A DNA stretch of 39,962 bases, from assembly GCA_945787635.1 (NCBI GenBank), contig CALZIK010000129.1:1-39962 (forward strand), written 5' to 3'. Shown here in pieces: positions 1-7,920 of this stretch; within the stretch, counting starts at the first letter, position 1, and the number at the start of each line of letters is the position of its first letter. The position numbers and the translations under genes are program-made. The notes below the pieces were generated by a model, which searched no databases, was not told the DNA's origin, and saw only the letters and a list, made by a program, of their open reading frames with translations. Origin of the DNA: Thermoanaerobaculia bacterium. Lineage in GTDB: Bacteria; Acidobacteriota; Thermoanaerobaculia; Multivoradales; JAHEKO01.

Positions 1-437
1 CCGGCGAGGTCGGCCGGCCCGGCCGGCTCGCCCGCACCCCTCCGGCCTACCAGGATGCCGTCGCGCTCGGCGCTACGCACGACCTGGAGACGGGCCTCAG
101 CCCCGTACCGCCCGTGGGCGATCACGTAGGCGAACGCAGGCATCCAGGCGACGTCCGCCTGTTCGGCTCCGAGAGCCTGAATCACAGCCGCGTAGCTCGT
201 CGGCACTTCGGTCTGCAGCACCAATCCCGAGTCCTGGCGAATGAACCGGGCGAGCTCGTCGGCTCGTTCGACCAGAGTCCCCTGCTCGACCGACGGCACG
301 AACAGCATCCGAAGCACCTCGTCGCCCTTGGCCTCGAGATCGCTGCGCCGATCGAGCCCCCAGACGAAGACCGCGAACGCAAGCGCGGCGATCGTCCAAC
401 CGAGTCGCGGAAGCCAGGTGGGACCGGATGTGATCAT
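1..437 (-). CDS. PhnD-like phosphate/phosphonate ABC transporter substrate-binding protein, 3'-truncated by window edge
   Basis: The reading frame is open from an ATG at 437 to the window edge, giving about 145 residues with no stop. An N-terminal hydrophobic stretch (LGWTIAALAFAVFVWGL) serves as signal or anchor. The following text has the PhnD layout: a first strand LRMLFVPSVEQG, a helix with RADELARFI, then VPTSYAAVIQALG and ADVAWMPAFAYVIAH. PhnD proteins bind phosphonate, phosphite or related oxyanions in the periplasm and hand them to an ABC permease. The ligand cannot be told from half a protein. The C-terminal lobe and any permease genes would lie to the left of the window. The next gene upstream on this strand is a nucleoside phosphorylase, separated by an inverted-repeat element. 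Confidence 0.8.
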   Translation of the reverse strand, partial: MITSGPTWLPRLGWTIAALAFAVFVWGLDRRSDLEAKGDEVLRMLFVPSVEQGTLVERADELARFIRQDSGLVLQTEVPTSYAAVIQALGAEQADVAWMPAFAYVIAHGRYGAEARLQVVRSAERDGILVGRRGAGEPAGPADLA

Positions 438-515
438 GATCGTATCGCCGGGCTACTCTACCCTGCCCCGGTCACCGCGCCGCATCCGCCACGCAATCGT
501 CACACCGGGGCTGCT

Positions 516-694
516 CTAGGAGCTTGCTGAAGAACCCTGGCGGGTCGCGCGCCAAGGGCTTGTGGTGCAGATGCGAGGCGCGAGGAGGAGTCGATGCGGT
601 GCCATCGCCGACGACGAGCAACACTGCAGATGCGCCGCAACCCCTTGGCGCCCTTCGGGTTGCGGCCTGCCAGCGTTTTTCAGCAAGCTCCTAG
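516..694. repeat. MITE-like inverted-repeat element with CTAG ends
   Basis: A perfect 15-bp terminal inverted repeat (516-530 and 680-694, CTAGGAGCTTGCTGA) encloses about 150 bp that code for nothing recognisable. CTAG at both ends may be a 4-bp target duplication, leaving an 11-bp terminal repeat. Internal inverted repeats add to the fold: 550-558 with 642-650 (CGCCAAGGG), and 635-643 with 657-665 (CCGCAACCC). The size, ends and lack of an ORF fit a non-autonomous transposable element or a REP-type foldback. The transposon family cannot be named from one copy. Confidence 0.7.
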
Positions 695-1428
695 GCGCCC
701 AGTGCGGCGACCGCGGCGCCGAGACCCGCCTCGAAACCGGCACGCACGCGTGGGTCTCCCAGACCCCGGTAGCGCCTATCGTTGCGATCCGAGAGGGTGA
801 CATTGTCGGTCACAAAAAGGATCGTCCCCAGCGCCAGATCGAGCTCACCAGCCACGATCGCCGCCGCCGAACACTCGCACTCGACGCCCAGGACCCGCCC
901 GTGGCGGCCGTCGTATATCTCGGCGCCCTGGCGGTAGCCGGCATCGGTCGTATACACCAGACCCCGGTGCACCGACTCGTGGCCGCTCGCTCGCGCCGCG
1001 GTCCACAGCGCCTCGGACAGGTCCGGATCGCACACCGCCGGTACGTCCTCCGCCGCGTAGTAGCGCGACGTACCTTCGCCCCGCACCGCGTCGGCCGCGA
1101 CGATCAGGTCGCCAACCCCAACTTTTGGGATCACGCCTCCGCAGGCGCCGAACAGAACCACGAGGCGCCCGCCGTTGGCGGCGATCATCTCGAGACCGTT
1201 GGCGGTCGCGGGACCGCCCATCCCCGTATAGACCAGCGTCACCGGCCGCTCACCCGCCTCGAGCCGATAGACAATCCGATCGGTAGTCTCGTCCATCGAC
1301 ACGGCCCGACCGCTCAAACGCTCGACGATCGCCGGCAGGTACGACTCCCGGCCGAAGGGCAGAACCAGCACGCGCTCGGCGCAGGAGAAACCCGGGTTGT
1401 TGCTGTGCGCGAAGTTCCTTGTCGGCAT
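691..1428 (-). CDS. nucleoside phosphorylase / nucleosidase (PNP_UDP_1 family)
   Basis: A 245-residue protein with the purine/uridine phosphorylase fold: YTGMGGPATANGLE near residue 70, LVVLFGACGGVIPKVGVGD around 90-108, and the base/ribose-binding strand GVECECSAAAIVAGE near 190, where a Glu normally contacts the ribose 2'-OH. VTDNVTLSDRND near 210 matches the segment that holds the catalytic Asp. Members cleave nucleosides to base plus sugar phosphate in cytosolic salvage. Substrate class (uridine, purine or a modified nucleoside) is open. The stop codon TAG is made by the end of the inverted-repeat element at 516-694, so the C-terminus may have been trimmed or changed by that insertion. 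Confidence 0.75.
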   Translation of the reverse strand: MPTRNFAHSNNPGFSCAERVLVLPFGRESYLPAIVERLSGRAVSMDETTDRIVYRLEAGERPVTLVYTGMGGPATANGLEMIAANGGRLVVLFGACGGVIPKVGVGDLIVAADAVRGEGTSRYYAAEDVPAVCDPDLSEALWTAARASGHESVHRGLVYTTDAGYRQGAEIYDGRHGRVLGVECECSAAAIVAGELDLALGTILFVTDNVTLSDRNDRRYRGLGDPRVRAGFEAGLGAAVAALGA

Positions 1429-1530
1429 AGCGGAATCGGCGTGACTCGAAGAGACTCTACCAACAGGCGCACGACTCCCCTAACCTCGCCGGACCGAGCA
1501 CTTCCATCTGCCCGGCTGCTCCGGCTGCTC

Positions 1531-2400
1531 ATGCCACCTCGCCATCCCCTACTCCTGATCGCGCTCTCGGCGGTCTTCTTCGCGCTGATGGCTTGCTCGA
1601 CAAAAGTCGTCTCGGCACGACTACCGGGAGGAGAGATCGCCACGATTCGCTTTGCCATCATGCTCCTGCCGTTTCTGTTCATACCTCGGCTCGGCGTGCG
1701 AGCTCTCGACTTTCAACGCGCCGATCTCTTGTTCTATCGGGGCTTTTGCGGCGGGGCGGCGGTGCTGCTCTACTTCATGGCCATCGCTCACATCCCGGTG
1801 GGCCTCGCGACCCTTCTCAATTTTTCTTCGCCGGTCTTCAGCGTTTTCTTCGCAGCCCTGTTCCTCGATGAGCCCGTGGACCGCCGCCTCGTGCCGCCCA
1901 CGGCGCTGGCACTCGTCGGCATGGTGCTCGCCGCCGGTGGTGACGCCGCATCCGGAGAGCTCCTCAGCATCGGCCCCTGGGAAGGCGCCGCCCTCGCGTC
2001 GGCCGTCCTTTCCGGCGCAGCCGTGACCGCGATCCGAGCCGCCCGTCGATCCGAGGGCTCCTGGTCGATCTATGGCAGCTTCAGCCTGTTCGGCCTGCTC
2101 TGCGCCGCACCCTTCGGTCTTGCCGACATGGCGGTACCGACGGTTTCGGAGTGGCTGCTTCTCGCAGTCGTAGGCGGCGCCTCCGTCGCCGCCCAGCTGC
2201 TCATGACCTACGCCTATCGCTGGGTCACCAACCTCCAGGCCGGAGCGATTCTTCAACTCACGGTTGTTCTGACGTTGGTGATGGGCACCGTGTTTCTGGG
2301 TGACCGCCTGACCCCGCTGCAACTCGCCGGCGGCGCGCTGACCCTTGCCGGCGTGATCTGGGTGATCTGGCTCTATTCGCCGCCCCGGGCGGTCACCTGA
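1531..2400 (+). CDS. EamA/DMT-superfamily transporter
   Basis: A 289-residue membrane protein with ten predicted hydrophobic segments in two EamA repeats; the second starts near GPWEGAALASAVLSGAAV. The pattern FSSPVFSVFFAALFLDEP in the first half, and QLTVVLTLVMGTVFLGDRLTP in the second, are the end-of-repeat signatures of RhaT/EamA carriers. Such proteins export or import small metabolites such as amino acids or nucleotide-derived compounds; the substrate cannot be read here. I place the start at the ATG at 1531, because the frame upstream of it is the antisense shadow of the nucleoside phosphorylase gene and reads as low-complexity Arg/His-rich text. Confidence 0.85.
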   Translation: MPPRHPLLLIALSAVFFALMACSTKVVSARLPGGEIATIRFAIMLLPFLFIPRLGVRALDFQRADLLFYRGFCGGAAVLLYFMAIAHIPVGLATLLNFSSPVFSVFFAALFLDEPVDRRLVPPTALALVGMVLAAGGDAASGELLSIGPWEGAALASAVLSGAAVTAIRAARRSEGSWSIYGSFSLFGLLCAAPFGLADMAVPTVSEWLLLAVVGGASVAAQLLMTYAYRWVTNLQAGAILQLTVVLTLVMGTVFLGDRLTPLQLAGGALTLAGVIWVIWLYSPPRAVT

Positions 2401-2414
2401 CCTGAACGGGCTGC

Positions 2415-2420
2415 TAGACT
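2415..2420 (+). promoter_or_regulatory. candidate -10 element (TAGACT) upstream of the dGTPase gene
   Basis: GCTAGACT lies 34 bp before the TTG start of the dGTPase-like gene. It resembles the GCTAGAAT boxes seen before several other genes in this window. No clear -35 hexamer is visible. Confidence 0.35.
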
Positions 2421-2453
2421 CGCCAACTTCGTAGGCACCGGCAGGGAGCAGTC

Positions 2454-3476
2454 TTGGCAGTCAGCGACGCGACAACAACCGGATTCCTGAAACTCACGCG
2501 CGACATCCGGGAACAGCGCGAGCGCGAGTGCCTGTCTCCCATCGCGGTCTGCTCCGCGGACAGTCGCGGGCGAGAGCGCGCCGAGAGTCCCGACACCTAT
2601 CGCACCTGCTTCGAGCGGGACCGCGACCGGATCCTCTACTCAAAGCCCTTCCGGCGGCTCAAGCACAAGGCTCAGGTGTTCATCAATCCCGAGGGCGACC
2701 ACGTGGTCACCCGGCTCACCCATACCCTTCAGGTCACGCAGATCGCGCGCTCGCTGGCCGCGGCTCTCGGCCTCAACGAAACGCTCACCGAGGCGATCTG
2801 CCTGGGCCACGAGGTCGGGCACGCTCCCTTCGGGCACATCGGCGAGGAGGCCCTCTCGCCCTACGTCGAAGGCGAGTGGCTCCATTCAGAGCAGGGCGTG
2901 CGGGTCTTCAGCCGGCTCGAGCCGATCAATCTGAGCTGGGAGGTGCTCGACGGCATCCGGGCGCACACTTGGAAGATCCAACCCGGCCCGGCGACTCAGG
3001 AGGGCATGCTGATCCGTTACGCCGATCGCATCGCCTACCTGGTTCACGACATGGAAGACGCGGTGCGCGCCGGCATCCTGAGCCGGAACCAGCTTCCGGC
3101 CGAGAGTCGTCGCGCGTTTGGCGAGCCGGGGCGGCAGTGGGTCTCGACCATGATCCACGCCGTGATCGAAGAATCGCTGCGCCTAGGCGAGGTCTCGATG
3201 GATCCAGCCATCCTCGACGCCATGAACGGCTTTCGGAAGTTCATGTTCGAGAACGTCTACCTGAGACCCGAGTCCAAGAGCCAGGCGGCCAAGGCGGTTA
3301 GGATCTTGCGTGACCTGGTGGACTACTACCTCGAGCACCCCGACGAGATGCCCGAGAGCTACCGGTTGCGCGAAGAGCCCCTGGTGACTCAGGTTCTCGA
3401 TGTGGTTGCGGGCATGACCGATCGCTACGCGCTCAGAGTCCACGATCGGATCTTCCGGCCCGCCCGCACCGTCTAG
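2454..3476 (+). CDS. dgt: deoxyguanosinetriphosphate triphosphohydrolase-like HD hydrolase
   Basis: A 340-residue protein of the short (type 2) dGTPase family, which removes triphosphate from dGTP and related dNTPs in the cytosol. Family blocks are clear: TYRTCFERDRDRILYSKPFRRLKHKAQVF split over 49-76, THTLQV at 89-94 with the first HD-domain His, and ADRIAYLVHDMEDA near 195-208 with the distal Asp. The central motif reads GHEVGHAPFGH at 118-128, where the family normally has HD, so the metal-binding Asp is a Glu here. Start is TTG at 2454, preceded by AGGGAG at a normal distance. It is followed within 14 bp by an MFS gene and may be cotranscribed with it. Confidence 0.85.
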   Translation: MAVSDATTTGFLKLTRDIREQRERECLSPIAVCSADSRGRERAESPDTYRTCFERDRDRILYSKPFRRLKHKAQVFINPEGDHVVTRLTHTLQVTQIARSLAAALGLNETLTEAICLGHEVGHAPFGHIGEEALSPYVEGEWLHSEQGVRVFSRLEPINLSWEVLDGIRAHTWKIQPGPATQEGMLIRYADRIAYLVHDMEDAVRAGILSRNQLPAESRRAFGEPGRQWVSTMIHAVIEESLRLGEVSMDPAILDAMNGFRKFMFENVYLRPESKSQAAKAVRILRDLVDYYLEHPDEMPESYRLREEPLVTQVLDVVAGMTDRYALRVHDRIFRPARTV

Positions 3477-3489
3477 CCCGTTTCTCCCC

Positions 3490-5064
3490 ATGCGGCCGAC
3501 GTCTCGCTACCCGCACTACGCGCTCGCCGTCCTGGTCCTGGTCTACGTCTTCAACTTCATCGATCGCCAGATCCTGTCGATCCTGGCCGAAGACATCAAG
3601 GCCGACCTGGGACTTTCGGACGCCAGCCTGGGGTTTCTTTTCGGCACCGCGTTCGCGGTCTTCTACGCCATTTTCGGCATCCCCCTGGGCCGGCTGGCCG
3701 ATATCTGGAGCCGCAAGAAGGTCATCGCGCTGGGGCTCTTCGCGTGGAGCGCCATGACCGCGCTGTCGGGCACGGCCCGCGGCTTCGGCGCACTGGCCGC
3801 GTACCGGATCGGCGTCGGCATCGGCGAGTCCAGCGCGAGCCCGGCGGCGTTCTCGATGCTCGGCGACTACTTTCCGCCGCGCCGCCGCGCCACCGCGGTC
3901 GCGATCTACTCGAGCGGCGTCTTTCTCGGTTCCGGAATCGGCATGTTCCTCGGCGGCTGGATCGTCGACACCTGGAACCAGGCGTACCCCGCGGGTGGAC
4001 CCTTCGGCCTGGTGGGTTGGCAGGCGGCCTTCTTCGGCGTCGGCCTCCCCGGTATCGCCATGGCGCTCTGGGTGGCGACATTGCGCGAACCGATCCGCGG
4101 CGCCTCGGAAGGCCTCGCCACCCCCGCGGACCATCCGCACCCGTTTCGCGAGCTGGCCCGTGAGCTCGCGAGCATCGTGCCTCCGTTTACCGTCCTTTCG
4201 ATCGCCCGAAGCGCTCTCGGGCTCGGCGGCGTTCTGCGCAACCTCGCGATCGCCGCCGGCTGCGGCCTGGGCGCCTGGGGCCTGGTCGCCCTGACCGGGG
4301 ACACCACCCAGTGGGTCGCGCTCGCGATCGGCCTGTACGCCTTCTTCTCGTGGCTCCAGGGGCTGGCTCACCGCGACCCGCCGGCGTTCGCCCTGATCTA
4401 CAAGAGCAAGACCATGATCTTCGGCATGATCGGCTTCGGCTTCATGTCGTTCGTCGGCTATGGCATCGGTTTCTGGTTCGCTCCTTATTTCATCCGGACC
4501 TTCGGCACCAGCGTTAGTCAGGTGGGGCTCGTCCTGGGGCTGATCACCGCGGTCGCGGGCTGGCTCAGCGTCACGGTGGGCGGAGTGTTCTCGGACTGGT
4601 TGAAAGAGCGCAACCCCAAGGCGCGACTTCTGGTCGGCATGGGCACCGCCGCCGTCGCCTCGGTCGCGGCCCTGTTCTTCCTGAACGCTAGAGAGCTTCG
4701 TACCGCCTACGTTCTTGTGTTCCTGTTTCAGCTCGCAACACCGTTCTGGATCGGCTCGGCGATCGCGCTCGCCAACGAAATCGTCCTGCCGCGAATGCGC
4801 GGGACGGCCTCGGCCTTCTACCTGCTGTCGATGACCTTCGTCGGCCTCGCCCTCGGGCCGTACACGATCGGCAAGCTGAGCGACCATTTCGCCGAAGGCG
4901 GGCTGAGCGCCGCGGACGGTCTGCAGCGCGCGCTCCTGTTTGCCATGCTCGCCTATGGCGCGGCCTTTGTGTGCTTCTGGATCTCGGGCCGCTACGTCGC
5001 CAAGGAGGAAGGCTCGAGGATCGCTCGCGCTCGCGACGCCGGTGAGCGTTTGGAAGCCTCCTGA
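3490..5064 (+). CDS. spinster-type MFS transporter
   Basis: A 524-residue polytopic inner-membrane protein. The N-terminal segment FNFIDRQILSILAEDIKADLGLSD is split over helix 1 and the first loop and is typical of spinster-like MFS carriers. The helix 2-3 loop carries GRLADIWSRKKV, the major facilitator signature. A soluble stretch around residues 205-250 separates the two six-helix halves. Bacterial members are annotated as sugar, organic acid or lipid-precursor transporters without firm substrates, and nothing here narrows that. It sits 14 bp after the dGTPase-like gene on the same strand. Confidence 0.85.
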   Translation: MRPTSRYPHYALAVLVLVYVFNFIDRQILSILAEDIKADLGLSDASLGFLFGTAFAVFYAIFGIPLGRLADIWSRKKVIALGLFAWSAMTALSGTARGFGALAAYRIGVGIGESSASPAAFSMLGDYFPPRRRATAVAIYSSGVFLGSGIGMFLGGWIVDTWNQAYPAGGPFGLVGWQAAFFGVGLPGIAMALWVATLREPIRGASEGLATPADHPHPFRELARELASIVPPFTVLSIARSALGLGGVLRNLAIAAGCGLGAWGLVALTGDTTQWVALAIGLYAFFSWLQGLAHRDPPAFALIYKSKTMIFGMIGFGFMSFVGYGIGFWFAPYFIRTFGTSVSQVGLVLGLITAVAGWLSVTVGGVFSDWLKERNPKARLLVGMGTAAVASVAALFFLNARELRTAYVLVFLFQLATPFWIGSAIALANEIVLPRMRGTASAFYLLSMTFVGLALGPYTIGKLSDHFAEGGLSAADGLQRALLFAMLAYGAAFVCFWISGRYVAKEEGSRIARARDAGERLEAS

Positions 5065-5121
5065 AACTCCGAGCGACCCGCAGCCGTACCAGAAGCGCAC
5101 GAACCGGAAAGGACCGCGGAA

Positions 5122-6555
5122 ATGAAGCCACGAGTCGCTTTGAGTTGCTGGATCGTCGTCGCCTTCATCGCTCTGCGTCTCGACGCCGAGAGCTCAGGGG
5201 CACTCTTCCCGTGCGAAGACGAGGAGCTCGGTCCTCGCGCCTTCTGCGGCCACCTCGAGGTTGCGGAAAACGCCGACCTCCCCCAGGGCCGCAAGATCTC
5301 TCTCGAGATCGTCGTCCTGCGCGCCGCCGAGTCCAGCGGGCTCGAACCGGTGTTCATGCTCGCCGGCGGTCCGGGCCAATCCGCGACCGACCTCACCCGG
5401 CTCGCCGAGAAGCCCTTTGCGGAAGTCAGCAAGGTCAGGGACTTCGTCTTTGTCGACCATCGAGGCAGCGGCGGCTCGAACCCGATTCTCTGCCAGACCG
5501 ACACCGAAGCTCATCCCGAGCTCGCCTTCGGACAGCTGTTCGACCCGGACCACGTCGCCGAGTGTCTCGAGGCCGCGGAACAGCACGCCGACGTCACCCT
5601 ATACACCAGCCGCCATGCGGTGCGAGACCTCGAAGCGGTCAGGAAGTGGCTTGGCTACGGAAAGGTCCTGCTGTGGGGCGGCTCGGGAGGCACCCGAACC
5701 GGGTTCGTCTACCTGCGCGAGTATCCGGCAAGCATCGCGGGCGCGCTTTTCGACGGTGTCGTGCCCACCGATTTCGCCGCGCCGTCGGGCTTCGCTCCGG
5801 CCGCCCAGCGCGCCCTCGGGCGGGTCTTCGAAGACTGCGGCAACCAGACCTCCTGCGCCGCCGCGTATCCCGAGCTCCGCAAGGAATTCGAGAAGGTACT
5901 CGGGCTCTTTGCGCGCGGTCCGGTCGCGACTAGCTTCGAAGCCGAGAGCGGCACGACGACAGTCCGCATGCACCGCAACGACTTCGCCTACACGATCCGC
6001 GGAATCCTCTACAACGCGGGCCGCACCGCCAGTCTCCCGGCGATGATCCATCGCGCCGCCCAGACCGGAGACCTGAGCGCCTTTGCCGAGGTCCATTGGC
6101 GCCGCGACGCAGCGGTGCGGCCATCGATCGCGTTCGGCGTTCATTTCGCGGTCTACTGCGCCGAGGACATCCCGTTCATCGACTGGGAACGGATCGCCGG
6201 GCCAACCCGCAAATCGTTCCTCGGCCGCTATCTTCTCGATCAGTACGGCGATGCCTGCAAAGCCTGGCGCTCGAACCCGGAACCTGCCGAGTTCACCCGA
6301 CCGGTCACCTCAGACGCGCCCGTCCTGATGGTCTCGGGCTACTACGATCCTTCGACACCCGACGGCGTCGCCGACCGCGCGGCCGAGCATCTCTCGAACA
6401 CTCGCCACGTCGTCGCCCGCAACGAAGGGCACAACGCCTCGTTCGGTTGCGCCCGGCCGCTGGCGATCGAGTTTCTCAAACGCGGCACCCTCGAAGGGCT
6501 GGGCCCGGCGTGCGAAGGCGTCGGTCCGATCGAGTTCGAGGTTCCGTCCAGCTAG
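5122..6555 (+). CDS. secreted alpha/beta hydrolase, proline iminopeptidase / tripeptidyl aminopeptidase type
   Basis: A 477-residue protein with a signal peptide (residues 1-22) ending near LRLDAES. The alpha/beta hydrolase core is intact: the oxyanion region LAGGPGQSA near 80, DHRGSGGSNP near 114, the nucleophile elbow WGGSGG with Ser188, an Asp in SGYYDPSTPDG near 400, and a His in NEGHNASFG near 437. The order and the C-terminal TAP-like end match exported aminopeptidases that clip N-terminal residues from peptides. The elbow is GGSGG in place of the more usual GGSYG. AAAGGA precedes the ATG. Location is probably periplasmic or extracellular, with a role in peptide scavenging inferred from the family. 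Confidence 0.82.
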   Translation: MKPRVALSCWIVVAFIALRLDAESSGALFPCEDEELGPRAFCGHLEVAENADLPQGRKISLEIVVLRAAESSGLEPVFMLAGGPGQSATDLTRLAEKPFAEVSKVRDFVFVDHRGSGGSNPILCQTDTEAHPELAFGQLFDPDHVAECLEAAEQHADVTLYTSRHAVRDLEAVRKWLGYGKVLLWGGSGGTRTGFVYLREYPASIAGALFDGVVPTDFAAPSGFAPAAQRALGRVFEDCGNQTSCAAAYPELRKEFEKVLGLFARGPVATSFEAESGTTTVRMHRNDFAYTIRGILYNAGRTASLPAMIHRAAQTGDLSAFAEVHWRRDAAVRPSIAFGVHFAVYCAEDIPFIDWERIAGPTRKSFLGRYLLDQYGDACKAWRSNPEPAEFTRPVTSDAPVLMVSGYYDPSTPDGVADRAAEHLSNTRHVVARNEGHNASFGCARPLAIEFLKRGTLEGLGPACEGVGPIEFEVPSS

Positions 6556-6836
6556 GCGGTCGATGCGATCCGCGCGGCACGTTTCTTCCAGCGTGCCCGG
6601 GCCTTGGCCCGCTCCTCGTCGCGATCGCGCGGCGGCGAGGTCGTTTCGAGGCCGTCAACCAACCGCCGAGTCGCCGCGGCGACCTCATCCACCGCCCGCT
6701 CGAAAGTCGCCTCGTTGGCCTTCGATGGCGCGCGCATCCCGCTGATCTTGCGCACGTACTGGAGTGCCGCGTCGCGGAGCTCTTCGTCGGTCGCTCGGGG
6801 CTCGAAATTGAACAGGGGACGGATATTTCGGCACAT
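6552..6836 (-). CDS. DUF2277 family protein
   Basis: A 94-residue protein that matches DUF2277 along its whole length: MCRNIRPLFNFEP start, then ATDEELRDAALQYVRKISG and a Lys/Arg-rich tail (ERAKARARWKKRAARI). The family is small, cytosolic and of unknown function. GGGAG lies at a good distance before the ATG. Its stop meets that of the convergent hydrolase gene almost exactly (shared end at 6552-6555). It lies 72 bp after the DHOD-like gene on the same strand and could be a read-through partner of it. Confidence 0.8.
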   Translation of the reverse strand: MCRNIRPLFNFEPRATDEELRDAALQYVRKISGMRAPSKANEATFERAVDEVAAATRRLVDGLETTSPPRDRDEERAKARARWKKRAARIASTA

Positions 6837-6908
6837 GGCTGGCTCCCAAAAGCTCGTCGCGGTGAGAGTTCAGCCGCGAGTCTACCGCTTCGATCGGTCT
6901 ACATCGCC

Positions 6909-7907
6909 TCAGCTCACGCCACGCCAGCTCTGCAGGATCTGCATGTAGTTGGCGCGCTCGAAGGCGGCGGGATCGGGCGAGTGCGCGAGGTTCATGCTGC
7001 CGCGCATCTGGTCGAGCGACTCGTATTCGTGATCGACGAGCCAGTCGCGCAGGCCGTTGCGGACCTCGGTGAGTCGCCCGGGGCCGTGCTGGAGAAGCGC
7101 CGAGACCATCTGGACGCCGTCGGCCCCGCACATGATCGCCTTGATCGCGTCCTCGACGCTGTGCACGCCGCCCGACACGGCGAGTGAGCACTCCCTCTGG
7201 CTCGACAGGATCGCCAGCCAGCGCAGCCTGAGCAGGAGCGAGCTCGAATCCGACAGGTGGAGGCTTCGCACCGCTTCGAGCTCCTCGATGTCGATGTCGG
7301 CCTGGTAGAAGCGATTGAAGAGAATCAGCCCGGCGGCGCCGGCCTGCTCGAGCCGCGCCGCGAAGCTCGGCAGCGCCGAGTAGTAGGGCGAGAGCTTGAC
7401 CGCGAACGGGATGTCGATCCGGCCGGCGAGCTCGGCGATCATCACGACGCTCGAGTCCTCCACCCAGCTCGCGCTCACCTTGGGATCGGTCACCAGCTCG
7501 TAGAGGTTGACCTCGAGCGCCGACGCCCCGGCCTCCTCGATCAGGCTCGCGTACTCGAGCCAGCGGCCACTGTGAGTGCCGTTGAGGGACCCGACGACCG
7601 GCAGCGCGACCGCTTCCCGGATCAGCCGGACTTGATTCAAGTACTCCTCCGGCCCGAGCGCGAAGTCGCCCGGTGACGGCAGGTAGCTCATGGCTTCGGC
7701 GAACGAATGCGCCGGCTCGTCCAGAAACGCCGCGGTCGCCATCTGCTCGTGCTCAATCTGCTCCTCGAACAGCGAGCGCAGGGTGATCGCCGCGGCTCCG
7801 GCGTCTTCCAGCCGCTTGACGGTGTCGAGATCATCGGCCAAAGGCGAAGCTCCGGGCATCAGCGGATGCGCGAGCTCGAGGCCCAGATACGAGGTCTTCA
7901 GCTCCAT
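6909..7907 (-). CDS. dihydroorotate dehydrogenase-like flavoprotein (NifJ-associated type)
   Basis: A 332-residue TIM-barrel protein starting MELKTSYLGLELAHPLMPGA. The FMN phosphate-binding end is SGGVHSVEDAIKAIMCGADG followed by VQMVSALLQHGP. The substrate loop, which in true PyrD enzymes carries NxSCPN, reads LEVNLYELVTD, so the canonical catalytic Cys/Ser is missing. This variant is known as a neighbour of pyruvate:ferredoxin oxidoreductase genes in many bacteria. Here its start is 13 bp after the NifJ stop, so the two are surely one operon. A redox task with ferredoxin or PFOR is more likely than pyrimidine synthesis; that is inference. I chose the ATG at 7907 because the family begins there and the upstream frame overlaps NifJ. 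Confidence 0.85.
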   Translation of the reverse strand: MELKTSYLGLELAHPLMPGASPLADDLDTVKRLEDAGAAAITLRSLFEEQIEHEQMATAAFLDEPAHSFAEAMSYLPSPGDFALGPEEYLNQVRLIREAVALPVVGSLNGTHSGRWLEYASLIEEAGASALEVNLYELVTDPKVSASWVEDSSVVMIAELAGRIDIPFAVKLSPYYSALPSFAARLEQAGAAGLILFNRFYQADIDIEELEAVRSLHLSDSSSLLLRLRWLAILSSQRECSLAVSGGVHSVEDAIKAIMCGADGVQMVSALLQHGPGRLTEVRNGLRDWLVDHEYESLDQMRGSMNLAHSPDPAAFERANYMQILQSWRGVS

Positions 7908-7920
7908 CAACGCACTCCGA

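Noticed and set aside
562-1530. Long N-terminal extension of the EamA transporter frame
   Set aside because: It is the antisense shadow of the nucleoside phosphorylase gene and runs through the inverted-repeat element.
3433-5100. Minus-strand 555-codon frame opposite the MFS gene
   Set aside because: It is Glu/Arg/Asp-rich text typical of the antisense of a high-GC gene; the plus strand encodes a clear MFS protein.
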